Of a stretch of DNA of 64,000 nucleotides, positions 1 to 8,029 are shown piece after piece. How positions within the stretch are numbered: the first letter of the stretch is position 1; each line of letters opens with the position of its first letter. Made by a program: the position numbers and the translations under genes. Origin of the DNA: an uncultured Oscillibacter sp. (GTDB taxonomy: Bacteria > Bacillota > Clostridia > Oscillospirales > Oscillospiraceae); contig CAJTMG010000001.1 of the NCBI GenBank assembly GCA_910577405.1, positions 62,001-126,000 on the forward strand, written 5' to 3'. The notes under the pieces are model-generated. The model saw nothing but the letters and a program-made list of their open reading frames with translations, had not been told where the DNA came from and searched no databases.

Positions 1-594
1 GCCCTCCAAAAGCCCTGAGAGGTCCGCTGAAACGTTGGGGTTCTTTGCCAGCACCGCCGCCGCTGATTCCAGAAACGGACTGCCGTAATGACACATCACA
101 AACTCCGTCCCCGGATGGTCTGCCGCCGCGTCGTCCAGGGCCAGAGGGTGACAATACTTGAGCTGTGCTTCCGGAAAGGCCGTCAGTCCCATATGCACCG
201 CCACCGGCTTGCCATATCCTGCCGCCAGCTCGTAGATCGGGCCATACATCGGGTCTGTCAGCCAGATGCGGTTATAGCCCGGGTACAGCTTGACCCCGCA
301 GCACTCACGGCGTTTCAGATTCGCTTCCACCAGCTCCGCAAGGTCCGGGACCGCCCCGCCCTCCGATGTCAGAAGACTGCTGTCCAGGCCAATGCAGTAA
401 TGGAACAGATCCGGCGGGTACGCGTGAAAGCTGGGGTCAAGGCTCGCGTTGCCCATCACGATCCCGTGCGTGATTCCCAGTTCCCCCCAGACCTGACGGA
501 GATGCGCCGCGCTGTTCTCATGGCCTGCCGCCCGCGCCGCTTCATCCCCGGAGGGCGGCCGGAACAGATGCAGATGGGCGTCAATGATCTTCAT
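1..594 (-). CDS. Amidohydrolase family protein (3' end beyond the left edge)
   Basis: The protein begins MKIIDAHLHLFRPP, and the HLH pair after the first strand is the metal-binding HxH motif of the amidohydrolase_2 (TIM-barrel hydrolase/decarboxylase) family. Further metal or active-site candidates are in GVKLYP and VAVHMG near residues 125-155, and VMCHYG near 175. Only 198 codons are in the window. Family members run about 260-300 residues, so the C-terminal third is missing. The ATG has AAGGAGC about 7 bases upstream. A promoter at 630-658 reads into it, and it is divergent from iorA. The substrate is not evident; a small cyclic or carboxylated metabolite is the usual case. Confidence 0.75.
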   Translation of the reverse strand, partial: MKIIDAHLHLFRPPSGDEAARAAGHENSAAHLRQVWGELGITHGIVMGNASLDPSFHAYPPDLFHYCIGLDSSLLTSEGGAVPDLAELVEANLKRRECCGVKLYPGYNRIWLTDPMYGPIYELAAGYGKPVAVHMGLTAFPEAQLKYCHPLALDDAAADHPGTEFVMCHYGSPFLESAAAVLAKNPNVSADLSGLLEG

Positions 595-629
595 GGTTCC
601 GCTCCTTATCGTTCGGTTTTTGGGATTTT

Positions 630-658
630 ATCATACCATATCCTGTAGACGCTGGCAA
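630..658 (-). promoter_or_regulatory. Sigma-A promoter for the amidohydrolase
   Basis: On the minus strand TTGCCA (653-658) and TATGAT (630-635) are 17 bases apart, about 40 bases upstream of the ATG at 594. Predicted by eye. Confidence 0.6.
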
Positions 659-737
659 GGCTCTCTTTCAGAACGCAATGATTGCAGAAATCAAAGACCG
701 CGCCCAAAAATCCCCGCCTCTTTTTTTCTCTGCCCTA

Positions 738-766
738 TTCCACTTCTTTGTGAAATGTGCTACAAT
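738..766 (+). promoter_or_regulatory. Candidate extended -10 promoter for the ior operon
   Basis: TACAAT at 761-766 is preceded by TGC, an extended -10 element. The -35 at 738-743 (TTCCAC) is poor, with a 17-base spacer. It lies about 85 bases before the iorA start and is the best candidate in the divergent gap. Confidence 0.4.
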
Positions 767-850
767 GAGGAACGAACGACCGCCGCTCTTTTTTGGGAGT
801 CCATGAAGAACTGCGGCTGAATGCTGTAAAGAGAAGAGGGTGAACATTTC

Positions 851-2734
851 ATGGAATGGACCATGACAGCCAACGCGCCAGGTCAAGTGTGTCTCATGCA
901 GGGCAATGAGGCCATTGTGCGGGGGGCAGTGGAGGCCGGAATCAATTTCGCCGCGTCCTACCCAGGGTCTCCGTCTTCCCAGATTCTCGGTATGCTGGGC
1001 AAGATCGCCGGAGAACGGAATTTCTACGCGGAATGGTCGACAAACGAGGTCTGCGCGCTGCAAGCCTGTATCGGCGCGTCTTTGGCAAACGGCCGGGCGC
1101 TCTGCGTTGTGAAACAGAACGGCCTGCTCTGTACCGCCGACGCCCTGCACTGCGCCGCCCAGCATGGGGTCAAGGGCGGTCTGGTGATTGTAACCAGCGA
1201 CGACCCCAGCGCCCATTCTTCCACCAACGAGTTCGATTCCCGCTGGCAGGCTATGTCCGCCGGAGTCGCCCTGCTGGAACCAACTGCCATGCAGGAAGCC
1301 AAGGATATGGTGCCCTACGCCTTCGATCTCTCGGAGAAAACCGGGCAGATTGTCATCCTTCGCCTGACGACACGGGTCTGCCATGGCCGGGGCAACGTGG
1401 TCCTGGGTCCCCTGCCGGACGCGCCCCATCCCCTGGAGAAGGTCCGGGAGTGGGACAGAATGGTCTGCGTGGCCTATATGCACGGCCCGGCTCTGGAAAA
1501 GCTGGAAAAGCTGCGGGAGGCTTTCTGTGAGAGTACATACAACCACTATCAGGGACCGAAAAAGGCCCAGACCCTGATTGTTGCGGGCGGCACCGGCAGG
1601 CTGTACGGTCAGGAGGCGGTGGAGCGTCTGGGCGTGGAGGACCGGGTGGGTCTGCTGAGCCTGGGCACCCTCTGGCCTCTGCCGGAAGATTTTATCCTGC
1701 CCTACCTCCGGAACGCTGGGGAAGTCCTGATTCTTGAAGAAGTTGACCCCTTCCTGGAGCAGGCGTTGGAAGCCCTGGCGGGGAAACACGGACTGCAAAT
1801 CATCTTCCGGGGACGTTCCGACGGCGCGCTGCCTAAAATCGGCGAGCTGGACCCCGATAACGTTGAAAAGGCCATCTCTATCCTGACGGACGCGCCTTTG
1901 CCGGAAAAGCAGTCGTCCGCAAATTTGGACCTGCCTGTCAGAGAAATGACCTTCTGCGCCGGATGCCCTCACCGCGCCACCTTCTTCCTGCTGAAAAAGG
2001 CCCTGCGGCAGGAGAAAAATCCCGGCGTGGTTGTGGGCGATATCGGCTGCTATTTCATGGCCGGACAGTCCGCGGGGCAGTACGGCTTCCAGGTCTGCAA
2101 CTGCATGGGCTCCGGCGTCAATATTGCCGAGGGCCTGGGACAGCTGACCAATTACGGCCTGGAGCAGAAGGTGGTCACCATGTGCGGCGATTCTACCTTC
2201 TTCCACACCATTCTGCCGGGAATCGTCAACGCCACTTATCAGAATGCCAATATGCTGATGATCGTGCTGGACAACTCCGCTACCGCTATGACCGGCTTCC
2301 AGCCCCATCCCGGCACCGGCCTGACCGCTATGGGAGACAGCGTGCCCGCTATGAATATTCAGCGGATTCTGGAGGCTATCGGCTGTAAAGTCGAAGTCGC
2401 GGACCCCTTCCAGCCTGCGGAAACGGAACAGGTCCTTTGTCGGCTGCTGAAAAAATCCGGTATGAATGTTTTGATTATGCGTCAGCCCTGCGCCACCCTC
2501 AAGGCCAAGGAGCGGAAAAAACCGGTGAAGGTCTGGGTGGATCAGAGCAAGTGCATCGGCGACGGCTGCGGGTGCGACAAGTATTGCAGCCGTGTCTGGG
2601 GCTGCCCGGGCAATACCTGGGACTTTACCAACAACAAGGCGCGGATTGACCCGGTGACCTGCGTTGGCTGCGGCGTCTGCGCGAAGCTCTGCCCCGGCGG
2701 AGCAATTCAGGTGGAAGGCGGTGAGGAAGCGTGA
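851..2734 (+). CDS. iorA: Indolepyruvate:ferredoxin oxidoreductase, alpha subunit
   Basis: Oxidative decarboxylation of arylpyruvates (from Trp, Phe, Tyr transamination) to aryl-acetyl-CoA with reduction of ferredoxin. The 627-residue length is normal. The N-terminal third is the 2-oxoacid oxidoreductase alpha domain (AASYPGSPSSQIL). The TPP-binding domain spans roughly residues 365-540, with GDIGCYF, the GDSTFFHT motif and VLDNSATAMTG. The C-terminus is a two-cluster ferredoxin domain (CIGDGCGCDKYC, then CVGCGVCAKLCPGG). Start is ATG at 851; a second ATG at 863 is also possible, both behind AGAGGG. Its stop overlaps the iorB start by 4 bases (GTGA), so the two are translationally coupled. 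Confidence 0.95.
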   Translation: MEWTMTANAPGQVCLMQGNEAIVRGAVEAGINFAASYPGSPSSQILGMLGKIAGERNFYAEWSTNEVCALQACIGASLANGRALCVVKQNGLLCTADALHCAAQHGVKGGLVIVTSDDPSAHSSTNEFDSRWQAMSAGVALLEPTAMQEAKDMVPYAFDLSEKTGQIVILRLTTRVCHGRGNVVLGPLPDAPHPLEKVREWDRMVCVAYMHGPALEKLEKLREAFCESTYNHYQGPKKAQTLIVAGGTGRLYGQEAVERLGVEDRVGLLSLGTLWPLPEDFILPYLRNAGEVLILEEVDPFLEQALEALAGKHGLQIIFRGRSDGALPKIGELDPDNVEKAISILTDAPLPEKQSSANLDLPVREMTFCAGCPHRATFFLLKKALRQEKNPGVVVGDIGCYFMAGQSAGQYGFQVCNCMGSGVNIAEGLGQLTNYGLEQKVVTMCGDSTFFHTILPGIVNATYQNANMLMIVLDNSATAMTGFQPHPGTGLTAMGDSVPAMNIQRILEAIGCKVEVADPFQPAETEQVLCRLLKKSGMNVLIMRQPCATLKAKERKKPVKVWVDQSKCIGDGCGCDKYCSRVWGCPGNTWDFTNNKARIDPVTCVGCGVCAKLCPGGAIQVEGGEEA

Positions 2735-3360
2735 GCAGCTTGAAATATGATCCTCTGAACATCGTGGTCTGCGGTATCGGCGGTCAGGGCAACGTGCTGG
2801 CGGCAGAGGTCCTGGGCAGCGCCATGGTAGACCGCGGGTGCCGGGTGGCCGTTGGGGAGACTTACGGTGCGTCCCAGCGCGGCGGGTCCGTTATGAGTCA
2901 TGTGCGGGTCTCTGAACGGCGGGACCCCAGCGTGCTGATTCCCTCCGGCGAGGCGCATATTGTCATTGGGTTCGAGCCGCTGGAGACGCTGCGGATTGCC
3001 CAGAAGTACGCCGGGGCCAATACGGTGATTGTCTACGACCCCCGGCCTGTGTATCCTCTGGGCGTTTTGCAGGGCGTGCAGACATACCCGGATCTGGACG
3101 AGCTGGCGGCGGAAATCCAGCGGCTTTCGGCGATGGCCCTGGCGATTCCCGCGGCGGACATTGCCATGGAAGCCGGTGACTCCAGGGCGGCCAATATTGC
3201 CCTTCTGGGAGCGTTCAGCCAGATGCCGGGCGCGCCGCTGAGCCGGGAAGATCTGGAGCATATTCTGGAAAAGCGGTTCAAGGGCCAGGTGCTGGAGCTG
3301 AACCGGCGGGCCTTTGCCATGGGCTGCGAGGCGGCGGCGGAGAAAGGCGGTGCGCTGTGA
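2731..3360 (+). CDS. iorB: Indolepyruvate:ferredoxin oxidoreductase, beta subunit
   Basis: Gamma-type 2-oxoacid:ferredoxin oxidoreductase domain, the partner of IorA. Diagnostic segments are VVCGIGGQGNVLAAEVLG at the N-terminus and the GASQRGGSVMSHVR loop near residue 50. The length of 209 residues is usual. The GTG start overlaps the iorA stop, and AGGCGGTGAGGAAG upstream supplies the ribosome site. The stop overlaps the next small gene by one base (TGATG). Confidence 0.93.
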   Translation: MSSLKYDPLNIVVCGIGGQGNVLAAEVLGSAMVDRGCRVAVGETYGASQRGGSVMSHVRVSERRDPSVLIPSGEAHIVIGFEPLETLRIAQKYAGANTVIVYDPRPVYPLGVLQGVQTYPDLDELAAEIQRLSAMALAIPAADIAMEAGDSRAANIALLGAFSQMPGAPLSREDLEHILEKRFKGQVLELNRRAFAMGCEAAAEKGGAL

Positions 3361-3617
3361 TGGACCTCATTCGTGTCTGCATTTATCATCCGGAGAACAA
3401 AACGGAGCTGACGCTGGAACTGCCCAGAGAGACCCGGTTTGCCGATCTGACGCCGCTGCTCCGGGAAAAGGCGTTTGTGGACGGGCGGAAAGCCGGATGG
3501 CGCTATGTTTATCAGGAGCACCTGTGCGGTCTGACCCATACCCTGGGCGACTATATTCCTGAGGGCGGGTCGGAAATCCGGCTGCAGCTCTTTGGATTCT
3601 CCCAGGTGCTGGTATAA
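3360..3617 (+). CDS. Small protein, possible ubiquitin-like (beta-grasp) fold
   Basis: 85 residues; a GTG one codon earlier (3357) is an alternative start. I do not recognise a named family. The pattern is two N-terminal beta strands (LIRVCIYH, ELTLELP), a helix (FADLTPLLREKAF), a strand with aromatic residues (WRYVYQ), then TLGDY and a final strand (EIRLQLF). This resembles YukD/EsaB-type ubiquitin-like proteins, an inference from pattern only. It lacks a C-terminal Gly-Gly, so it should not be conjugated like ubiquitin or ThiS. It sits between iorB (one-base overlap) and the FrhB-like gene (14-base gap), suggesting a role in assembly or regulation of the redox complex. Confidence 0.7.
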   Translation: MDLIRVCIYHPENKTELTLELPRETRFADLTPLLREKAFVDGRKAGWRYVYQEHLCGLTHTLGDYIPEGGSEIRLQLFGFSQVLV

Positions 3618-3631
3618 GGAGGGGTTGACGT

Positions 3632-4738
3632 ATGCTGAGTACGATTGCATTAGACACGCAGGTAATCCAGCCGGGGCTTTGCACGGGCTGCGGAGCCTGT
3701 CAGGGGCTTTGTCCTTACTGGGGTTCTGTGGACGGCCGGACGGTCTGCTTCTTTGACTGCGAACGCCATGACGGACGCTGCCAGCGGTTCTGTCCCAGAA
3801 TGCCCGTTGATCTGGAGGCTTTGCGGAAGCAGTTCTTCCCCTCGGAGGACATTCTGCCGGAAATCGGGCCGTACCGGGGGCTGTACCTCACCCGGGCCGC
3901 TGACGAGAGCATCCGGGCCCACGCGCAGCACGGCGGTACCATGACGGCCCTCGTAGAGCTGGCCATGAAAGAGGGCTTCATTGACGCGGCAGTGCTGACC
4001 CGGTCCCAGGGCGGTCTGGACCCCGAAGGCGTTCTGGCCGCGTCCCCGGAGGAGGTCCGGAGCTGCAAAGGCTCCAGCTTCCAGGTGCCCCCGACGCTGG
4101 CGGTACTCAACCAGGCTTTGAAAGAAGACAGGTACAAGAAAATCGGCGTTGTGGGCACTCCCTGCAAGACGCTGGCGGTGTACAAAATGCGGGCAAATCC
4201 CCTGCCGGACAACGATAACAACGCCCAGAACATCGGGATGGTCTTCGGCCTCTTCTGCGGCTGGGGCCTGGATTGGGACGGCCTCAACAACCTGGCTCTG
4301 TCCCATTGCAACCAGAATATGCTGCGCCATATGGATATTCCTCCCAGCAAGTTCCATTCCCTGGAGCTTACCGAACACGAGAGAACCATATCCGTGAATC
4401 TGGATGAAGTCCTGCCGCTGGTCCGGTCCGGATGCCGGTACTGCGTGGATATGACGGCGGAGTTCGCGGATTTGTCCGTAGGCGGCGCCAGAAGCGCGGA
4501 CGGCTGGGACGTGGACAAGGGCTGGAATCAGGTGATCGTTCGTTCCGAAAAGGGCGAGGCATTGCTGAATCTGGCCCGTGAAAAAGGCGTGCTGGAATTC
4601 AAGGAGGTCCCCGACGGCGGCCTTGCGAAGCTGAAAGGCGCGTCCATGGGCAAGAAGCGGACCGGCGTAGGAAACCTGAAAGCGCTCGGCGGTCTGGGCT
4701 ACCTGGAACCCTCCGCCGCGCTGTTTGAAAATCTGTAA
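3632..4738 (+). CDS. FrhB-type (coenzyme F420 hydrogenase/dehydrogenase beta-subunit family) iron-sulfur protein
   Basis: 368 residues. The N-terminal ferredoxin-like cluster is GLCTGCGACQGLCPYWG, followed by CERHDGRCQRFCP. The FrhB N-terminal fold follows (AHAQHGGTMTALVELAMKEG), then GVVGTPCKTLAVYKMR and FCGWG, and the conserved CRYCVDMTAEFADLSVGG motif near residue 270. Members couple ferredoxin to flavin or F420-like partners; here a role as electron partner or maturation factor of IorAB is inferred from the operon. AAGGAGG lies 8-10 bases before the ATG. The gene ends just ahead of a terminator shared with the convergent flagellin gene. Confidence 0.85.
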   Translation: MLSTIALDTQVIQPGLCTGCGACQGLCPYWGSVDGRTVCFFDCERHDGRCQRFCPRMPVDLEALRKQFFPSEDILPEIGPYRGLYLTRAADESIRAHAQHGGTMTALVELAMKEGFIDAAVLTRSQGGLDPEGVLAASPEEVRSCKGSSFQVPPTLAVLNQALKEDRYKKIGVVGTPCKTLAVYKMRANPLPDNDNNAQNIGMVFGLFCGWGLDWDGLNNLALSHCNQNMLRHMDIPPSKFHSLELTEHERTISVNLDEVLPLVRSGCRYCVDMTAEFADLSVGGARSADGWDVDKGWNQVIVRSEKGEALLNLAREKGVLEFKEVPDGGLAKLKGASMGKKRTGVGNLKALGGLGYLEPSAALFENL

Positions 4739-4745
4739 TCTGCAT

Positions 4746-4780
4746 AAAAAGGGCGGACCTCTTCTTTCGGAGGCCCGCCC
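4746..4780 (-). terminator. Intrinsic terminator of the flagellin gene
   Basis: Stem GGGCGGACCTC / GAGGCCCGCCC (4751-4780, one A-C mismatch) with a T run on the minus strand (plus-strand AAAAA at 4746-4750). The hairpin may also stop the convergent ior operon, although the plus side has no clear T run. Confidence 0.75.
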
Positions 4781-4819
4781 AATTCAGTTGATTGAGATTT
4801 TGCGTCAGCGTCCGGGGGA

Positions 4820-7477
4820 TTAGCCCAGCAGCTGGAGCACGCCCTGAGGAACAGCATTCGCCTGAGCCAGCATCGCCTGCGCGGACTGAATCAGAATGTT
4901 GTTCTTCGTGTAGCTCATCATCTCTTCTGCGATATCGGTGTCGCGGATGGTGGACTCGGCGTCCTGGATATTCTCGGCCATCACAGACAGGTTGTTCGCG
5001 GTGTGCTCGAGACGGTTCTGGACAGCGCCCAGGTCGCCGCGAACGCCAGAGACGTAGTTGATCGCGTTCTTGATGATGTCAATGGCCTCGTGAGCGCCTT
5101 CCTGATCGCTGATATCAACCTCAGCAACGGACTTTTCAATATTCTTCGCGTCCGCGGTGCCCTCGTTCAGTATACCCTTGCCCATGGCGTCCACGTGCAT
5201 ATCGCCCACCTTGACGCCCATCTGGTTGAAGCTATCAGAGGTGTCGCCAATCTGGAGGGTCAGAGGATTACCAGCCTCGAGACGCTCAGTCTTGGCAGCG
5301 GTGCCGGAAGAGAAGAGCTTGTTGAACTCTGCCAGGTTGCCCAGGACGTCCTGGCCGTACTTCGTCTGGTCTTCCTGCTCATAGACGCCCAGCTTGCCAC
5401 CGCCGTTGTAACCCAGGTCGAAAGCGCCGGAGGCGGTCTCGTTGGACAGAGCCGCGCCAGCTGCGTCAATGAGACCGGCGTCATTGGCCTCGTAAGCGGA
5501 CAGGTCGATCAGGGTCTCGCCTTCGCCAGCCGTAACGGTGCTGTCAGCGCCCACCTTGAACACGAACTTGCTGTCACCGATTTTGAGAACGCCGCCGTCC
5601 TTGACAATGTTCGCGTCCAGCGTCAGCGTGGTGCTGGCCAGCTGGTCAGCCTTCTCTGCTGTGCCCTCCTGAATGAGAACGGTCTTGGACTCGTACTGAC
5701 CCTTGGGGCCGGTAACACTGGCATCGGGATCTCCGCCGGGGGCGGTAGCGGCGGTATAGGTCAAGCCGGTATCCATAGAAGCACGCGTAAAGTCAGTAGT
5801 AGCGGGAGCAGCGGAAGCGGTGACCGAGCCCAGGACATTGCCGTTTGCGTCCTTGAAGTTAAACGTGGCCGCGGTACCGTTCACAGTTTCATCAGAAGTG
5901 CCGACAACCTGGCCGCCAATCAGCAGCTCCAGCTTGTCATTAGCATTCTTCTGAATCTGAATGCTGCCGTCACCAATACCGGCAACAGCGTCTGCCGCAG
6001 CCTTGATCGCGGCGGTATCCAGATTAGTGGCGTCCAGGGTCTTAGTGGCGACAACAGCATCTGCGCCCACCGTTGTATTGTTCACTGCGGCAGCGGTCAA
6101 AGCAGGTGTATTTGTGCCTGTGCCCTGCGCCAGGGTGAAAGTAGGGGCAACGGCGGCAGCACCCGGGCCGCCGTTACCACCACCGACTGTACCGGCGTTC
6201 TTCGCGGTGAAAACAATATCCGCGCCATCAGCGGTAACATCATAATCAGCGTCAGTCATCTTGCCGGCAAGGAACGCAGCAAACTTGTCAGCGGAGTTCA
6301 CGTCACTGACTTTGACGTCGTTTGCACCGGGTGTGGCAGTGTCGGCAACCACATTGTAGGTGGTGCCACCAATCTGAATTGTGTTGCCCGCTTCCAGCGC
6401 CTGGGTCTCGGAAATGGTAGACTTATAGACAGCCTTCACACCATCGGAGCCGTCCACACCGATGGTGGTGTTGGCAGTGCCCTCGACCTTGGAAGGATCA
6501 CCGGCGGCAAAGGGAGTAGGATTCGTTTCGCCTGCCTTAGTATAGTCGACCTTCACGGTCAAAGCGCCGGATACGGTATCGTCGGCGCCGGTGGGTTCGT
6601 TAATCTGCTCAAACTTCACGGTCTTGCCGTCCGCAGTGGCCTTGAAGTCCTGACCGCCAATGGTGCCGGGGGTGGTGGCCGCGTTAGCCCCATTGAACGC
6701 CTTGGCAATCGCCGCAGCAAGCTTTTCCGTGGTGATGTTGCCGCCCTTCATTTTGAAATCGCCAGTACCAGCATCAAACTCACCGTCCTCGGCAGCGGTA
6801 TCATCGAAGTTGATGGTAATCTTGTCCCCGCCAACAGTAATTTCCATCTTGTCGCCGTCTGCGGCATTGGCGGCCAGGGTGCGGAGATCCAGGGAGAATT
6901 CTGTCTTCTTGGGGTCCGTGCCTTCCTTCTTCAGAACGGTCTTGTCAGCGTCCATATCCACATTGGGCGGGTTAGTATCAGTCCCGGGGATTGTCATCTG
7001 GGTCAGCTTCTCAGCCGCCAGCTCCTTGAGCCGTCCAGTGGTGTTATCGGGGTCCAGGGAGCCGTCCAGCAGCTTGATGCCGTTGAAGTTGGCAGAATCG
7101 GCAATACGGTCGATTTCGGTCTTGAGGGCCTCAACTTCCTTCTGGAGGTTCTTGCGGTCCACGGGATCGTCATAAGTGCCGTTGGCGGACTGAGTGGCCA
7201 GGTAGTCCATACGGTTGAGCATATCCTGGATTTCCTGCATGGCGCCCTCGGCGGTCTTCACGAGGCTGATGCCGTCCTTGACGTTCTTCTGAGCGGCGTT
7301 CAGGCCGGTGATCTGGGCGCGCATCTTTTCGGAAATGGCCAGGCCCGCGGCGTCGTCACCAGCGCGGTTGATCTTGTAGCCGGAGGACAGCTTTTCCAGA
7401 TTCTTCGCCAGGGCGGAAGTATTGGTGTTGTAGTTGCGGTAGGCGTTCATCGCTAAAATATTGTGCTGAATACGCAT
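4820..7477 (-). CDS. fliC: Flagellin with a very large variable domain
   Basis: Filament subunit exported by the flagellar type III apparatus. The conserved N-terminal D0/D1 region (MRIQHNILAMNAYRNYN, LSSGYKINRAGDDAAGLAIS) and C-terminal D1/D0 region (GAVQNRLEHTANNLSV, QAMLAQANAVPQGVLQLLG) are intact. Between them lie about 600 residues rich in Thr, Ala, Gly and Asp with no recognised domain. At 885 residues it is two to three times the usual 270-500. The start is the ATG behind AAAAGGAG; a GTG-initiated 23-residue upstream extension is rejected because it runs through a regulatory hairpin. No other flagellar gene lies in the window. A sigma-28 promoter and CsrA-type hairpins precede it. Confidence 0.93.
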   Translation of the reverse strand: MRIQHNILAMNAYRNYNTNTSALAKNLEKLSSGYKINRAGDDAAGLAISEKMRAQITGLNAAQKNVKDGISLVKTAEGAMQEIQDMLNRMDYLATQSANGTYDDPVDRKNLQKEVEALKTEIDRIADSANFNGIKLLDGSLDPDNTTGRLKELAAEKLTQMTIPGTDTNPPNVDMDADKTVLKKEGTDPKKTEFSLDLRTLAANAADGDKMEITVGGDKITINFDDTAAEDGEFDAGTGDFKMKGGNITTEKLAAAIAKAFNGANAATTPGTIGGQDFKATADGKTVKFEQINEPTGADDTVSGALTVKVDYTKAGETNPTPFAAGDPSKVEGTANTTIGVDGSDGVKAVYKSTISETQALEAGNTIQIGGTTYNVVADTATPGANDVKVSDVNSADKFAAFLAGKMTDADYDVTADGADIVFTAKNAGTVGGGNGGPGAAAVAPTFTLAQGTGTNTPALTAAAVNNTTVGADAVVATKTLDATNLDTAAIKAAADAVAGIGDGSIQIQKNANDKLELLIGGQVVGTSDETVNGTAATFNFKDANGNVLGSVTASAAPATTDFTRASMDTGLTYTAATAPGGDPDASVTGPKGQYESKTVLIQEGTAEKADQLASTTLTLDANIVKDGGVLKIGDSKFVFKVGADSTVTAGEGETLIDLSAYEANDAGLIDAAGAALSNETASGAFDLGYNGGGKLGVYEQEDQTKYGQDVLGNLAEFNKLFSSGTAAKTERLEAGNPLTLQIGDTSDSFNQMGVKVGDMHVDAMGKGILNEGTADAKNIEKSVAEVDISDQEGAHEAIDIIKNAINYVSGVRGDLGAVQNRLEHTANNLSVMAENIQDAESTIRDTDIAEEMMSYTKNNILIQSAQAMLAQANAVPQGVLQLLG

Positions 7478-7500
7478 AATGAATCTCCTTTTCAAATTAC

Positions 7501-7522
7501 CCGGACAATTCCTTTCGTCCGG
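7501..7522 (-). promoter_or_regulatory. CsrA-type hairpin next to the flagellin ribosome site
   Basis: The transcript can form CCGGAC / GTCCGG with the loop GAAAGGAATT, which exposes GGA. It sits about 25 bases before the start codon and just ahead of the AAAAGGAG ribosome site, itself a GGA-containing element. This matches the two-site layout of CsrA repression of B. subtilis hag. Confidence 0.55.
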
Positions 7523-7641
7523 TCCGTGAGGTTGACCGCGCCGCACGTCCCCACCAATCTGGCCAGTCTTGACAAGGCCGTCTGGCGCGCCTGGGATATT
7601 TCATCCAGCCCGGAGGCCAGGTGAAACCGATTGCCGGGCAT

Positions 7642-7660
7642 TCCCTCCATCCTTGAGGGA
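7642..7660 (-). promoter_or_regulatory. Strong CsrA-type hairpin in the flagellin leader
   Basis: The transcript forms TCCCTC / GAGGGA with the seven-base loop AAGGATG. The loop and closing base give CAAGGATG, which fits the in vitro selected CsrA consensus (RUACARGGAUGU) at its core. It lies about 170 bases upstream of the flagellin ATG. Confidence 0.6.
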
Positions 7661-7700
7661 CAAACGCTTGAAAAACGTCTTCCTAACCCGTACACTAGCA

Positions 7701-7727
7701 TTATCGGCCCGTTTTTATTGAAATTAA
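7701..7727 (-). promoter_or_regulatory. Sigma-28 (SigD/FliA) promoter for flagellin
   Basis: A perfect GCCGATAA -10 element (plus-strand TTATCGGC, 7701-7708) with TTAA at the -35 position 15 bases away; the minimal consensus is TAAA-N15-GCCGATAA. It predicts a leader of about 215 bases. Confidence 0.8.
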
Positions 7728-7793
7728 GACCCTTTTTTCAAAAATTTTTCCAGAGTCATTTTCCGCCGCATTCCGCCAAATTCCGTCATCTCT

Positions 7794-7807
7794 TCAAAGC
7801 GCTTTCC
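7794..7807. promoter_or_regulatory. cre-like palindrome upstream of the sugar operon
   Basis: TCAAAGCGCTTTCC matches the core AAAGCGCTTT of CcpA sites but differs from the consensus at both outer positions. It lies about 90 bases before the deoR -35. Catabolite control is an inference. Confidence 0.35.
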
Positions 7808-7898
7808 CTGTCATATAAATAAGGAATCTCTGGAGGGTTTTGTGAAAAATATCCAAAAATAGGCTGGAAAATTTTAAGGGATGGACGACGGAAAAAGA

Positions 7899-7927
7899 TT
7901 GACTTTGAACGAAAATGGCGTTATGAT
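7899..7927 (+). promoter_or_regulatory. Sigma-A promoter of the deoR-fruK-mtlA operon
   Basis: TTGACT (7899-7904) and TATGAT (7922-7927) with a 17-base spacer, about 100 bases before the DeoR start. Confidence 0.7.
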
Positions 7928-8029
7928 TTATTTGCAGCAAAAAACCAGCCAAATTCATCCATGTTCTGCCGAAATCTTTCAGGATTTTACTGGAAACGCC
8001 GGAGAACACGGGAAAAGGAGGAAACGACG

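Noticed and set aside
668-2308. 546-codon minus-strand frame opposite iorA
   Set aside because: iorA is certain on the other strand; the frame is a codon-bias shadow.
5003-7456. 817-codon open frame on the plus strand opposite the flagellin gene
   Set aside because: It is the antisense of a clear flagellin. Its length follows from the repetitive, GC-rich codons, and it has no ribosome site or family match.
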